Positions 49,484 to 59,738 of a stretch of 64,000 nucleotides of DNA are shown piece after piece. The stretch comes from Microbotryum silenes-acaulis (Eukaryota; Basidiomycota; Microbotryomycetes; Microbotryales; Microbotryaceae). The stretch spans positions 682,001 to 746,000 of the forward strand of contig QPFY01000003.1 of assembly GCA_003665825.1 (NCBI GenBank). Direction: 5' to 3'. The notes under the pieces were generated by a model. That model was not told where the DNA came from. It made no database searches and saw only the letters and a list, made by a program, of their open reading frames with translations. The position numbers and the translations under genes were made by a program. Within the stretch, counting starts at the first letter, position 1. Each line of letters starts with the position of its first letter.

Positions 49484-50304
49484 CTGTCCAAGAGGCGCAG
49501 TTTCGCCGCCGCCGCCCAGCCGAATTGTGTTTCAATAACTCTAACCCCCGAGCTCGGTAGGCGGCAGCCCAGGCGGTGTCAGGACACTCCTTTAGCCAGT
49601 GCATCTTGCGACAAGACGGGTTCGGGCACGGCTTGGAACAGGGTCGGGGCTGGGGGGCGGCGACGGCGGCAGCTGGAGCATCGACAGGACGGGCTTTGAC
49701 GTCGCGGTAGAGGCGTGCGAAGATCTCGGTGGCGGAGGGCGTCTTGGTGGAATCACCCTGGGCGGCGACAAAGGTGGTGAGCCAGGCGTCGAAGGACGAA
49801 GGAAGGCGAGCGAGCAAGTGCGATGCAAGGAGAGCGCTCACGCTGTGAGTCTTCCAGCAGCCGGGTGTCGTTCTCGAAACTGTCGCGAAATTGGAGGTCG
49901 GGGGTGACGGGCACAGGATCGGAGCTGAAGAGCCGTTGAATGACTGGGAGAAGGTCGACGGCGGAGACGGTGCCGTAGCGCTCGTGAAGCGCCAGCCAGA
50001 TCTTGGGTGCAGCAAGCGGTTCGTCGAGGTAGGGTGACAGGCCTGGGAGGACAGCTTGCGAATCGACGGATGCGCAAAGCGAGGAGCAGGCGTAGTGGTC
50101 CCACAGAGGGACGTACGAGGCAGGCCAAGACTCGAGGGGTACGCCTGTCTTGAGATAACGGACGACGCCGGATGGTAGGCGTGATCGGATCGCAAGGACC
50201 CAGTCTTGGTAGCCGGACGAGTTGCGAAGCAGCTCGGTCGTTGCAAAGGCCGCGGTGTGGGTGGGCGGGCGCAAGGGCGGCACATCGGGCAGAGCGGGCG
50301 TGGA

Positions 50305-50336
50305 AGGACCCGGGAAAGCTCAGCCCAATGTGCGTC
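50305..50336 (+). repeat. Left terminal inverted repeat of the TIR transposon
   Basis: 32 bp, exact reverse complement of 52020-52051. Preceded by the target duplication GGCGTGGA. Confidence 0.9.
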
Positions 50337-50807
50337 CCCGAAAATGTACAAATCGGACCCTCCGAACCCCAAACTGCGACTCAAAAGTGGTACAAATCGG
50401 AAAAATTGGCACTCCAGATCTTGGAGGTACGTCCTGGATGTGGTACAAATCGATGTACCTCGACCTCGCACCTCCCTGGTCAGTGGTCGTCCCCTGCTCG
50501 GCCATCGGCCGAGCACGTATCAGCGGCGGCGGTCTGGGATCAGTAGGCGCGCGCCGCGGGCCAACTGGCGGTCCAGTAGTTTGAATGAGTTTCTGAACAA
50601 AATTGGACGCGCGAGCCGATTGTAATAATGCAAAAAAATGCGCTTCACGCTCAGAGCTCACAGACGCTCACCAAATCAAGGGCGCTGGAAGTGAAACAAA
50701 TGCCAATAGACGCCCCTGACAGCCTCTGACCACCCTCACCTTGTGCCACGTCGTGACGTCGCGAGCATCCTACCCTGCGTGCCCTTGCTGAGGGCTAAGA
50801 GGACAGC

Positions 50808-51831
50808 ATGTCATCTACAGCAGCCCCTCCAGATGCACGAATTCAACTGCTCTTAGACGACGTGCTCGAGATTCCAGATGAGCAATTCGCCGCTATGTCT
50901 CCTGTTGCCGAGCTCACTGTCGGCGAGCTTCTCGCGTTCGAATTTACCCGGCCTGACCTGACCGCAACGCTCGCCGTATCCGAGTTCGAGCCAACATTCC
51001 ATCGGCATCAGATTCGCCCCAATAGCACCACCCGCGCCTTATTCAACAAGACTCACAATCTTCGAGAATTGTACGCCACCGGCTATCAATCCATCGAGGT
51101 TCGATCCCCTTGCATGTCGATAGTAAAACACTTGCCAATCGGTTCCGAAGCATTCTGGCAACATCTGGACTCTGTCGAGCAGCTGAAGTCAACCATCTCG
51201 GATAACGTTGATTGGCTGAGCAATGTTGAGGTCAATGACAAACGCGACGCCGCGTACATCAAGCTGGCAAGCGCCTTGCTTGTTGCATTTCGAACCCCTT
51301 CACTGCAATTGAGAAAAGTTGCTCATCACGTCGGCATTTGTATGCACCACAGTGCGCTATATTTACACAAAGCCGTCACCAGCAATGCCTCACTGCAGTG
51401 TTGAGAGCACCGAATCCCTCGGACTCGTCTCCAACATCGTGATTCAGGAGCTCTTTCCTACGCAAGCCAGTTCCGGAGTCTGCACCAATCGCAGCAGCCG
51501 CGCCCAAGCTCGAATCTTCTTCTTGAATGGTCACCGGGTCGTCAGCTGCCTTGACACCTACAACTCGAGCATGCAGACTGTTGAGCCCCCAGCTGGTTTT
51601 GGCTTCGACGGCCACACTCGGCGAGTCCTAGACCCACAGGCGCAAGCGCGATATTACCAGCTGCAAAGCTTCAAAGGGGTCCTTGCAGCGTCGTTGGCCC
51701 CGATTCGGAAGGGACTTGCACATGCTGGCGAGGAGAGGGGTATTAATGCAAACGGAGGGAGCGGAGCCGATAAGCGTTCGGGACCTTCGCTGGGTCCAAG
51801 CGGCCGGCTGTCAAAGCGGACGCGACGTTAG
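50808..51831 (+). CDS. Transposon-borne protein of unknown function
   Basis: Only gene inside the TIR element. Proposed exons 50808-51339 and 51383-51831 (44-nt intron, donor GTATGC, acceptor CAG); 326 residues. Without splicing, the first frame stops at 51404. The N-terminal half is mixed alpha/beta in appearance with acidic patches (IQLLLDDVLEIPDEQFAAM, TVGELLAFEF). The second half has a Cys/Ser-rich stretch, then HRVVSCLDTYNSS and GFGFDGHTRRVLDPQAQARYYQLQ, and ends in a basic Gly/Ser/Arg tail (GRLSKRTRR) that could be a nuclear or nucleic-acid-binding tail. I recognise no family: no RNase H-like transposase, zinc finger or helicase motif. It could be cargo, an accessory protein or an unrecognised transposase fragment. 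Confidence 0.6.
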
Positions 51832-52019
51832 TACCGGGTCGCGTCGTCGGAGCGATTTTTCGTATTTCTGGCTGTTGGAGAGCGATTTTTGGGCAATTTC
51901 AAGACATTGAATTTTTGGTTTTCGGAACTCTTCCAATGTACGACCGAAAATACGTACAAATCAACCCCTCAGACACCTCATCCCGATGTACAAATCGGCC
52001 AAAAATCGCCGTTTTTCGA

Positions 52020-52051
52020 GACGCACATTGGGCTGAGCTTTCCCGGGTCCT
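52020..52051 (-). repeat. Right terminal inverted repeat of the TIR transposon
   Basis: 32 bp, exact reverse complement of 50305-50336. Followed by the second GGCGTGGA. Confidence 0.9.
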
Positions 52052-52169
52052 GGCGTGGACTCGCGAAGCTTGGCTTCGAATGCAGAGGCGCCGGCGCCGG
52101 ACATGTTGCGAAGGGCGAAAAAGAAGAGCGAAGGGCGGGCACGTATGTGGCCGCGCTGGTGGCTCGGTT

Positions 52170-55100
52170 GGGCTTATAACCTGCTGTCCGTCTTCCAATT
52201 GGACCAACTCGGTTACCGCGTCTCCTTCGAATCTCGTCGTGCCTGCATCACTCAGCCCTCTGGCACCGTCGTCGCTACCGCTCAAGCCATCGGGAACAAC
52301 CTCTATGCCTTGGCGCTTGGATCTACACCCTGTACGCCAAAAGCCCTCCTTGCCACCCCTGCCAAAGTGCCCTTGCTGACTCTGCACCGTCGTCTTGCGC
52401 ACTTGCCCGTTACGCAAATCAAGAACATCGTGCAGAGAGGCTTGGTTACTGGGGTGGATTGGGTGTATTCGGATCAGGAGCTCCGGGATTTTTACTGCAA
52501 TGCTTGTCTCGCTTCAAAAGCGCATGCCCTCCCCTTTGCCCGATCCAAGCCCATCGCCGCTGGCCGCCTGGATCTCATCCATGTCGATGTAGCGCAAATG
52601 CCTCGCCCTACCTTTGGTGGACATCGATACATGCTGGTCATCATTGACGATTTCTCCCGCAAGCACTGGTGTATCCTCCTTGCGCTCAAAAGTGATGTCT
52701 TCCCTCGCCTCCGCGACTGGATCCTTGAAGTCGAGAACACCACCGGCGACAAGGTGAAGACCATCCGCTCTGACAATGGCGGCGAGTTCACCCTGCGCAA
52801 CTTCGTCGACTTCTGCTCAGGCAAAGGCATTCGCCGGGAACTCACAATCCCCTACACACCCCAACAAAATGGGCGTGTCAAGCGCAGCAATCGCACCATC
52901 AAGGAGGGTATCCTTGCTCTACTCTACTCTTCTGGCGCTGATTCACGCCTCTGGGGCGAGGCTGCTATGTACTTCGTGCACTGCAAAAACCTGATGCCTC
53001 ACGCGGGTATTGGTGGTGAGATTCCCGACACTTGTTGGCATGGCTTTGCACCGGACATCTCCACCCTTCGCGCCTTTGGCTGCCGCGCGTGGCATCACCT
53101 CCCCTCGGCGAAGCGCACCGACCTCGATCCTAAGGCCGTGCCCCTCCTATTCGTCGGCTTCGACCAAAATGCCAAGGCTTTCCGCCTCTTTGAGCCGTCC
53201 ACGCGCAGGATACACCTCAGCCGCAATGTCGTCTTTCGTGAATCCGAGTTTCCTGCACTCCAGTCTGTCACCGACGTTCGCGCTGGCCCCGTTCCACTCC
53301 CCATCGTCATTGGTGCCCACCCTGACCAGGTAGACCCCCTTGAGCCTTTGCTCGTTGCTTCCCCTCGCTCTCTCGCGCCCCGCGCTGAGCCACCCTTACC
53401 GGTGCCGGTAGCCCCTGACCAGGGCCCGCACCGCCCCTCCCCTGCCCGTGACGTCCCTGACCAGGACTTACTTGCACCCCCTGCCTCTGACCAAGGCTCC
53501 CCTGCTAGTGAGCTCCCTGACCCGGACTCACCCGCATCCAGCGCCTCTGACCAAGGCAGCTCCGACTCGGCCATCTCCACGCCTTGTCCTTCCCCGCGCC
53601 CCGTGGCTTCCCGTATGTTGCCCGTACCACCTTCACCTGCTCGGTCCGACTCTCCGGATCCGCTCGACCTCTTGCCACGCCCCCGCGATGTTGCTTCGCT
53701 GTGCCGGGCGCAGGAGTTTCCCGACGACGTGGATGATGCACTTCACTCGCCCTCTGCCGTGGCCTACCTTGCCTCTGGCACCGCCGCTCTACTCGAGACC
53801 TCGCCCGCCGACCCTACGGAACTGATCGCCCCCGCTCGCGACCCACCTCACTGGCGCGCGGCCATGGCCACTCCTCAAGCGGATGAATGGCGTCTTGCGG
53901 CCCGAGACGAGTTTAACTCGCTCTTGCGCGATTTTTCGGCGTTCACACCGATTGACGAGTCCCTCGTTCCAGCTGACTCCAAGGTCCTGGGCTCGCGCTT
54001 TGTCTCCGTACCAAACGTGACCAGCATGGCCAAGTCAAGTCCTACAAGGGCCGTCTCGTTGCCCGTGGTGACTCCCAGCGCTCTGGCATTGACTTCGACG
54101 AGACCTTTGCACCTGTGGCAAAATTCACCTCCATCCGTGCACTATTGGCTCTTGCTGCTGCTCATGGGTACCACATCCACCAGGCTGACATCGACAAAGC
54201 CTATCTCCATGGTAAACTCGACACACCCCTGTACATTCGTGTGCCCGACGGCATCTACATGCCAGGCAAGGTCCTTCAACTGCACCGGTCCCTCTACGGC
54301 TTACGCCAGGCCGGTCGCATCTGGAATGATGAGATCGACTCTGCATTGTCTGCACTTGGCTATGTTGCCACCGAATCCGACCACTGCGTTTACGTCAGGA
54401 CCACGGGGGATGTGCGCCACTACATTGCGCTCTATGTCGACGACTTGCTCATGATCAGCCCTTCTCTCCCAGAGATTGAGCGCACTCTTCAGGGTCTTGA
54501 GCAGCGCTTATCACGAAGGACAAAGATAGGAGAGGTGAGCCGGACGCAGGGGCTCGAGACGAGGACAAGGGCGAGTGACGAGTTGAGAGATGTTCTAGGG
54601 ACTTCTCACAAAAGGCGAGGACGAGGGACGAGTGCAAGGATGTGACCTTTGACGAGATTCGAGTTGCAGAAAGGAAGGAGAGAAGTAAGCTACGGAGATG
54701 GGGAACTAGACCAGAGGAGTCGGGGACGAGGTGGCGAGCTTGAGGAGGCGAGGCACGAGGATCACGTAATAGTGTTGAGGCTGAGGATCACGTAATAGAG
54801 CTTGGTTGAGGATCACGTAAGAGTCGGGGGCGAGAGGGTTGTGAGTGTGTAGCCGGAGGAGAAGAGAGCAGTGCAGGTGCCGAAGCGGGGAGAGGAGGTC
54901 CGAGGCGCGGGAAGGCCGAAGTCACGCGGATGATGCGGGTGCTGAGAGGCCGAACTCGGAGTGGCGAACTTCCATTCGTGACAGCGCTATGGTGTCAAAC
55001 AGCTTGGTGAGGCGGAATATGTCCTTGGCATCCAGATCCGGCGTTCTCCAGACGGCTCCATCTCCCTGAGCCAGGAGCAATACCTCAAGGATGTCCTTGC

Positions 55101-55866
55101 CCGCTTTGGGATGTCCGACGCCCATCCCGTCGCCACGCCCGTGCAGTCCGATCTCCGCCTTGAAGTCGAGCTGCAGCCCACCCCATTCCCGAATCGCACT
55201 CGGTACCTGCAGGCCATTGGCTCCCTTATGTACGCATCCACTGGTACTCGGCCCGACCTGGCTTACACTGTTGGTTACTTGGCTCGCTTCTCTCACTCGC
55301 CTTCCGCTGCTGCTTGGGGAGCTGTCAAGCACGCCTTCCGTTACCTCGCTGGCACTCTTTCTCACGGCTTACGCTATGCTCGTGGGGATCCGGCCCCGCT
55401 CTTGGGCTACTCCGATTGCAACTGGGGTGCATGCGTCCTTTCTTCCAAGTCGACTATGGGTTACACCTTCGTCTACGCAGGTGCTGCCGTCTCGTGGTCT
55501 TCCCGCCTTCAGTCGCGCGTTGCGGATTCCACTTGTGACGCCGAGTACCTCGCACTGTCGCACGCTGGGAAGGAAGCGATCTTCCTGCGTCAGCTCTTTG
55601 GTGAGCTTGGCCTTCCGTCTTCAAAGCCTGTTCTCATCTACAGCGACAATCAAGGCGCCAATGCCCTCACCAAGAACCCAGTTTTCCATGCTCGGACTCG
55701 GCACATCCGCCTCCGCGAACACTTCGTCCGGGATATGGTGTCCCTGGGCGATATCGTCGTCCAATACATCAACACTGGCGAGATGACAGCGGATATCTTC
55801 ACCAAAGCTTTGTCTCGTGACCTCTTTGCTTGGCACCGCGGTCGACTTGGTGTCGGCGCTCCCTGA
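52170..55866 (+). pseudogene. Copia copy 2 pol (integrase, RT, RNase H), degenerate
   Basis: Starts abruptly in the end of the protease region (YNLLSVFQLDQLGYRVSF), so gag and the protease active site are absent from this strand. Integrase: LHRRLAHLPVTQIKN, Asp in LIHVDVAQ and Asp in IRSDNGGEFT. At the third catalytic position NGRVKRSNRT has Lys where Glu is expected. A one-base frameshift near 54000-54010 precedes the RT. The RT has [26 protein letters not shown] and the active site ALYVDDLLM, and is then cut by an insertion at 54508-54982. RNase H follows (YSDCNWGA, DSTCDAEYLALSHA, DNQGANALTKNPVFHARTRH) and ends with TGA at 55864-55866. Not functional as it stands. Confidence 0.85.
54508..54982. 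mobile_element. 0.47-kb insertion in copia copy 2 RT
   Basis: About 475 bp of purine-rich DNA that interrupts the RT between GLEQR and YGVKQLGEAEYVLG. It is flanked by the direct repeat CAGCGCT (54502-54508 and 54982-54988), so 5-7 bp may be a target duplication. The ends are imperfect inverted repeats (TCACGAAGGA near 54511; the reverse complement of the right end reads TCACGAATGGA). Contains three copies of GAGGATCACGTAA at about 54757-54822. No coding capacity seen. MITE-like or another small non-autonomous element. Confidence 0.75.
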
Positions 55867-55884
55867 TACTCGAAGTAGGGGGGG

Positions 55885-56182
55885 TGTGAGATTGGAAATC
55901 TCCTCCATGTCCTTCTAGTATCTTGTACCCATCTTAATCCTCTCCTCTCTTCGTTTTGATCATTTTTGGCCTACTCTTCACCACCTTAGCTCTCCCACTC
56001 TGGGCCTGGTCCCTGCACCTGGGGCCAGGTCCGTGCGCCTGACTCTGGCTGGGCTGACTTGGGCCCAGCCAACTGGCTCCACTCTGGTTTCTCTCCTGCT
56101 CAAGCAACTTCTTGGTCTGGTCTCCCTTGGTCCTTCGATCAGAGACTTACCACCGCTTGAGCAGTTGTGCGTGACATCTTCA
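55885..56182 (+). repeat. Copia copy 2 3' LTR (provisional borders)
   Basis: Begins TGTGAGATTGGAAATCTCC right after a polypurine tract (AAGTAGGGGGGG), 18 bp past the pol stop. The first CA that would give a TG...CA repeat is at 56181-56182. No second copy is in the window, so the right border is a guess. Confidence 0.5.
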
Positions 56183-56216
56183 TAGGTTATGAGCCCAACG
56201 AGCTTTGATGATTGAG

Positions 56217-56255
56217 GATGCATGATGGGCGTGGACCTAGGTCGAGTCAGCTTGG
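56217..56255 (+). repeat. Second copy of the histone-promoter 39-nt element
   Basis: Identical over 39 nt to 45451-45489 and similar for about 15 nt further upstream. It lies just after the copia copy 2 LTR. The rest of 56256-56662 shows no gene. Confidence 0.75.
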
Positions 56256-56662
56256 CAGCGCGTCCCAGCGGTCTGCGCAACGTTTCGCAGCACGGGACCC
56301 GCGCGTTCGGCACCCACCGCGTTCGGCATCCATCCCTCGCGAGCTTTGGGTCCAACTGCGACGGCTTTGCGTGGATCTCGACTCGGTCGACGCAGAGGTC
56401 TCGGCTCGACTTGTCATATTATCCTTGTCCGTTCACTTGCCTCGGGTGCATCCGCCGAGACGACGGCAGCCTTCGCAGGTCTACCAGCACCCAACACGCC
56501 GCGGTATGGATCCCTTCATCCTGCCCGCGTACTGCTTGGCTCATGATCGAATTGGAGCGTGTCTGCACAAATGCATGTACGAAAAGCTAATCTGATATGC
56601 AAAAGAGAACACTGACGAATGCCATAACCTGACTGCACCTATCCTCGTAGCCACCGACCCGA

Positions 56663-58426
56663 TCAATCGTCCATGTTGACGTCCCCTCGTGGCGCATCCG
56701 TGGCTGCCGGCCTCCCAACATCGTTCCTCAAGGCACGGTCGAGTTGCGTGGTCACGGTGCGGTATCGATAGATTGATCCACCGGGGCAAGCCCTTCGAGC
56801 CGTCTCCTCGGACGAGTCGACTGCGACTTTTGGTGCCGTTCGGGCGACCCGAGGCGCTGACTCGGGCGTCGCGTTTTGCTTGGCCTTGTTCGAAGTCGAC
56901 ACGACGGGTTCTCGACGAAGCGGATCCTCGGGTCCCTCCAACATGAGCGGTGAGTATGCAACTTCTCCCTTGACGGCGCATGACGGGGCGGACATCGTTC
57001 GAGCGGGTTTCTTGCTCTCCCGTGCAAAGTTGTGCTCGCACCGTGTCGCGACCTTGGTGTCGAACTTGGCTTTGGTGTCGCTGATGCTGTGGTGACCTCC
57101 ATGCTTGGGATTGGCGTTGCGAGGGAAGCCGGAGGGCAGCAGGGGAGATACACGTTCGATCTTGGCAACTTTGTCAAAGAGCTTCTCCTTGCTGAATCGG
57201 ACGTTGCTGCCGCCAGCTGCGGTGATCGCGCGACGGGCGGCGTCGGCGCTGAGGTTGGCGGTGGGGTCGTCGACGAGTTCGTTCTTGTCGAACAATGCAT
57301 CGGATGCGACCAAGTACAATTGTCGAACGGCCCGGATATGGTCGCAGAGTTCACGAATGTCGTCGGTGGAGAGAGCCGGGGCGTTGATTGGCGGCCCACG
57401 GGCAAGTCGTCGGTGAGCATGGTCGTAATCGCGGAGAAAGGTGTTCAGTTGAAACAGAGGGTTATCGATCGGCACCTTGATTGGTGCCTTGAACCCCCAC
57501 CCCTTGACCCCTCCAAAGTAGTCGTTGCCGAAAAGGAACGAGAGAACGAAGCGGCCGTCAGAGTCGAGCACTTTCGAGTCGGCGTCGAGAGCGGCGAGGT
57601 CAAGAATATCGACAGACTCGAATCGTCTGCTGTTTGCTCGCTTGCGAGGGAGGATCCGATACTTCGCAACCGATGCTGATATGAGCATGGCATAATCGCT
57701 GTCGCCGCTCACGAGGGCGGTACGTTCCGAGACGAGCTCGACACCGCCGATCGAGCCAAACTTGGTCGCGGCCGCGATGATCGGGTCCGTCTCGTGGGCG
57801 GCAAGGACGAACGATACATCGCCTTTCGAAGCGATCTTGCCCAGCTCGACCTTCCGACCTTGTCCTTTAAAGTCCTCTTCCCATGGTTGGGCTGTTGGGA
57901 AGGCCTTGTTGAACGCGTCTTCCGAGATCACGGGGATGGGCGAAGCGGAGAGGACGGACGTCGTTCTCTTCTTGAGACGGCCCTCCACCGTGGCCCTTTT
58001 CAACTCGAGTCGGAAACGGGGATGATCAAAGAAGACAATGAACTTGGTGAATCGCGAGTCTCGAGATGTCCAATCATGGATCAGGGACTGGATCTTGCGG
58101 AGGAACTCGCGTGCTTGGCCGTGCGGGTTGGGGTGGGACGAGGGCGAGGGCCACAGGTAGGTAAAGACCATTGCCGCATCGAAAATGAACACTGCAGATT
58201 AAACGGGGACAGTCAAGGTCATTACCATGTTGTCTAACCTAGTACTTGCAATGGAAGGCTCGGATGTGATGTGATGGGTCAAGGTTGCGAGAGAGAGCTC
58301 ACCATTGACGTCGTGCTCGACGAGCGAACGTATCGCCTGCCCGACCGTCCTGCAGGACCCCACCTTGCTTGCTGGCACTTTGGCCACGCTCGCATCGATG
58401 TACTGCGGGACGTACGTAACCCCCAT
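56663..58426 (-). CDS. XPG/FEN1-like PIN-domain nuclease family protein
   Basis: Exons 58426-58303 and 58191-56663; 550 residues. It resembles the XPG-type PIN fold: VFIFDAAMVFTYLW in place of the usual IDA-type first strand, FIVFFDHPRFRLELKRATVEGRLKKR (the 'VFDG...K...R..R' region), then ETDPIIAAATKFGSIGGVELVSERTALVSGDSDYAML. The last carries the acidic residues Glu175, Asp177, Asp205 and Asp207 of the XPG-I motif. LSFLFGNDYFGGVKGWG matches the following helix-hairpin region. Acidic positions needed for metal binding seem to be kept, but the N-terminus (MGVTYVPQYID) is divergent. The C-terminal ~150 residues are low-complexity. It lies inside the interval that divides NAT, on the same strand. 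Substrate unknown. Confidence 0.7.
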
Positions 58427-58566
58427 GATGATTGGCTGGAAGGTCGGCAGGATAGTGTGGAGGACAGTTAGGAGATCTCCGAGTGAAGCCGGGGCTGGCG
58501 GCGATCGAGTCGACCTAGCTCCGAGTCGGACTTCGCAGGGGACCGAGCTCAAAGCGAGTCGCCCCA

Positions 58567-58752
58567 GCTCGGTCGGACAAGGCTGCTGGAGCAACAACCG
58601 CTGTACCGATCGCGGTGATCTCAACGCTGGGGTGACCCTTAAGTTTCAATCTATCTGCTAAAGTTTGTCCGAGCTCGATCGACAAAGTATTCGGTGTGTT
58701 CCGAGAAGTGGATCGTTGAGGTCGATGTGGGGTAATCGTGCCCCTGTCCGCC
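58567..58752 (+). repeat. Diverged direct repeat, copy 1
   Basis: About 185 bp that align with 59062-59243 at roughly 80% by eye. Shared blocks include ACAACCGCTGT, GATCGACAA and GTATTCGGT. Lies directly upstream of the PIN nuclease start, so it may include its promoter. Confidence 0.65.
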
Positions 58753-59061
58753 GATTTAGCTTCAGCTCGGCCGCGCTGTAAGGTATGCGCCTCTGATGTG
58801 CATAAAATACAATCTGTCGTTCTTGACCGCTAGGCTAAAAGCAAGTCGTAACTAGCACTCGACAGTTCTAGCTACTCAGAGGCTACTTATGGGGCTGTTC
58901 CTGTAAGGCATCCCCTTACAAAATGCTTCCGATCTGCTTAGAAGATCGGAATATTTCAGAATGTACCGTAAAATAGCCTGTACCCCATATTCATCATTCT
59001 GCTCTCAATCTTGGTCTGGTCAAGGCGGCGGCCATCGAGGTCGAATCGGGGTCGTCCCAAC

Positions 59062-59243
59062 TCGGACCAAGCTGCTGGAGCGACAACCGCTGTATCGATC
59101 GCGGCGATTTCAACTCTGGGGTGATCCCTGGAGCTCAACCTACTTGCTGAGACTTGACCGAGCTTGATCGACAAGGTATTCGGTCTTTCCGAGGGGTGGA
59201 TCGTGGGCCTCGATGTGGGATGCACGGTCCCCTGTCCGTTCAG
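59062..59243 (+). repeat. Diverged direct repeat, copy 2
   Basis: Partner of 58567-58752, about 495 bp downstream, same orientation. Confidence 0.65.
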
Positions 59244-59738
59244 ATCTTCGGCGTTCTCGGCCGCGCTCGGCCGCGCGCTCGGCATTCGGCGCTCGGCACT
59301 TGGCACAGGTGGAGAAGATCGGAAGCGAGGTGGCGTCATCGATATGACTCATGGCTCAAACTTAAGCGAGCTCGGAGGCGCGCGCTTGTCCCCGGCCCCA
59401 GCCCTCAAAAGTCAGCGATGACCTCGCCCACCTCTCTCTCGCTCCTTCCGTTCTCTTCATCGGCACTGGCTCTGCAACGTCGGCCTAACAAACGTGGCGA
59501 GCTGTGCCTCATTCGGGTCCGGCACACCTCGACCAGCGTGGAGGTTTAACCACACCGTATCCCACCCGATCCGTGAGTACTTCCCTTATCACCACTTCAC
59601 CCCTTGCTTGCTCGATCGTTGTCGTTCGGGTGGGACGGCCGTGACTTTCGGACTCGTGCTGACTCGCACCACCCCTCATGATCATCCTCACCTTCCACAG
59701 CCCCATGAAGGGCTTTCATCTTCGTTCCTGAGGACATC

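Larger units (their letters stand above)
50305..52051. mobile_element. TIR DNA transposon with a single unknown gene
   Basis: 1,747 bp bounded by 32-bp perfect terminal inverted repeats (50305-50336 and 52020-52051, beginning AGGACCCGGGAAAGCTCAGC). They are flanked by an exact 8-bp direct repeat GGCGTGGA at 50297-50304 and 52052-52059. The motif GTACAAATC occurs five times near the ends (about 50346, 50391, 50443, 51953 and 51988), like subterminal transposase-binding repeats. Removing the element and one 8-bp copy restores the gag frame around it. An 8-bp duplication fits hAT- or KDZ-type transposition. No transposase domain is visible inside, so it is probably non-autonomous or carries an unrecognised enzyme. 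Confidence 0.88.
49512..52104 (-). pseudogene. Copia copy 2 gag, inverted and interrupted
   Basis: Gag frame starts at ATG 52104-52102 (MSGAGASAFEAKLRE), runs to about 52052, is interrupted by the TIR transposon 50305-52051, and resumes in frame at 50304 (TPALPDVPPLRPP onwards). Further features are FATTELLRNSSGYQDWVLAI and, after a one-base frameshift near 49840-49850, a zinc-knuckle-like CPNPSCRKMHWLKEC. Homology ends near 49512 beside NAT exon 3. It is on the opposite strand to its own pol, so the 5' part of the element has been inverted. Confidence 0.8.

Noticed and set aside
49452..50516. 354-residue minus-strand protein
   Set aside because: It fuses transposon end sequence, an off-frame piece of gag and the true frame of the gag zinc knuckle. 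Not a gene.
52055..54454. One intact 799-residue copia protein
   Set aside because: The first ~40 residues come from the inverted gag leader and the last ~150 are out of frame after a frameshift near 54005. Only the integrase part is in its true frame.
56222..56590. Plus-strand frame of 122 codons after the copia LTR
   Set aside because: Includes the 39-nt repeat and shows no domain or splice support.
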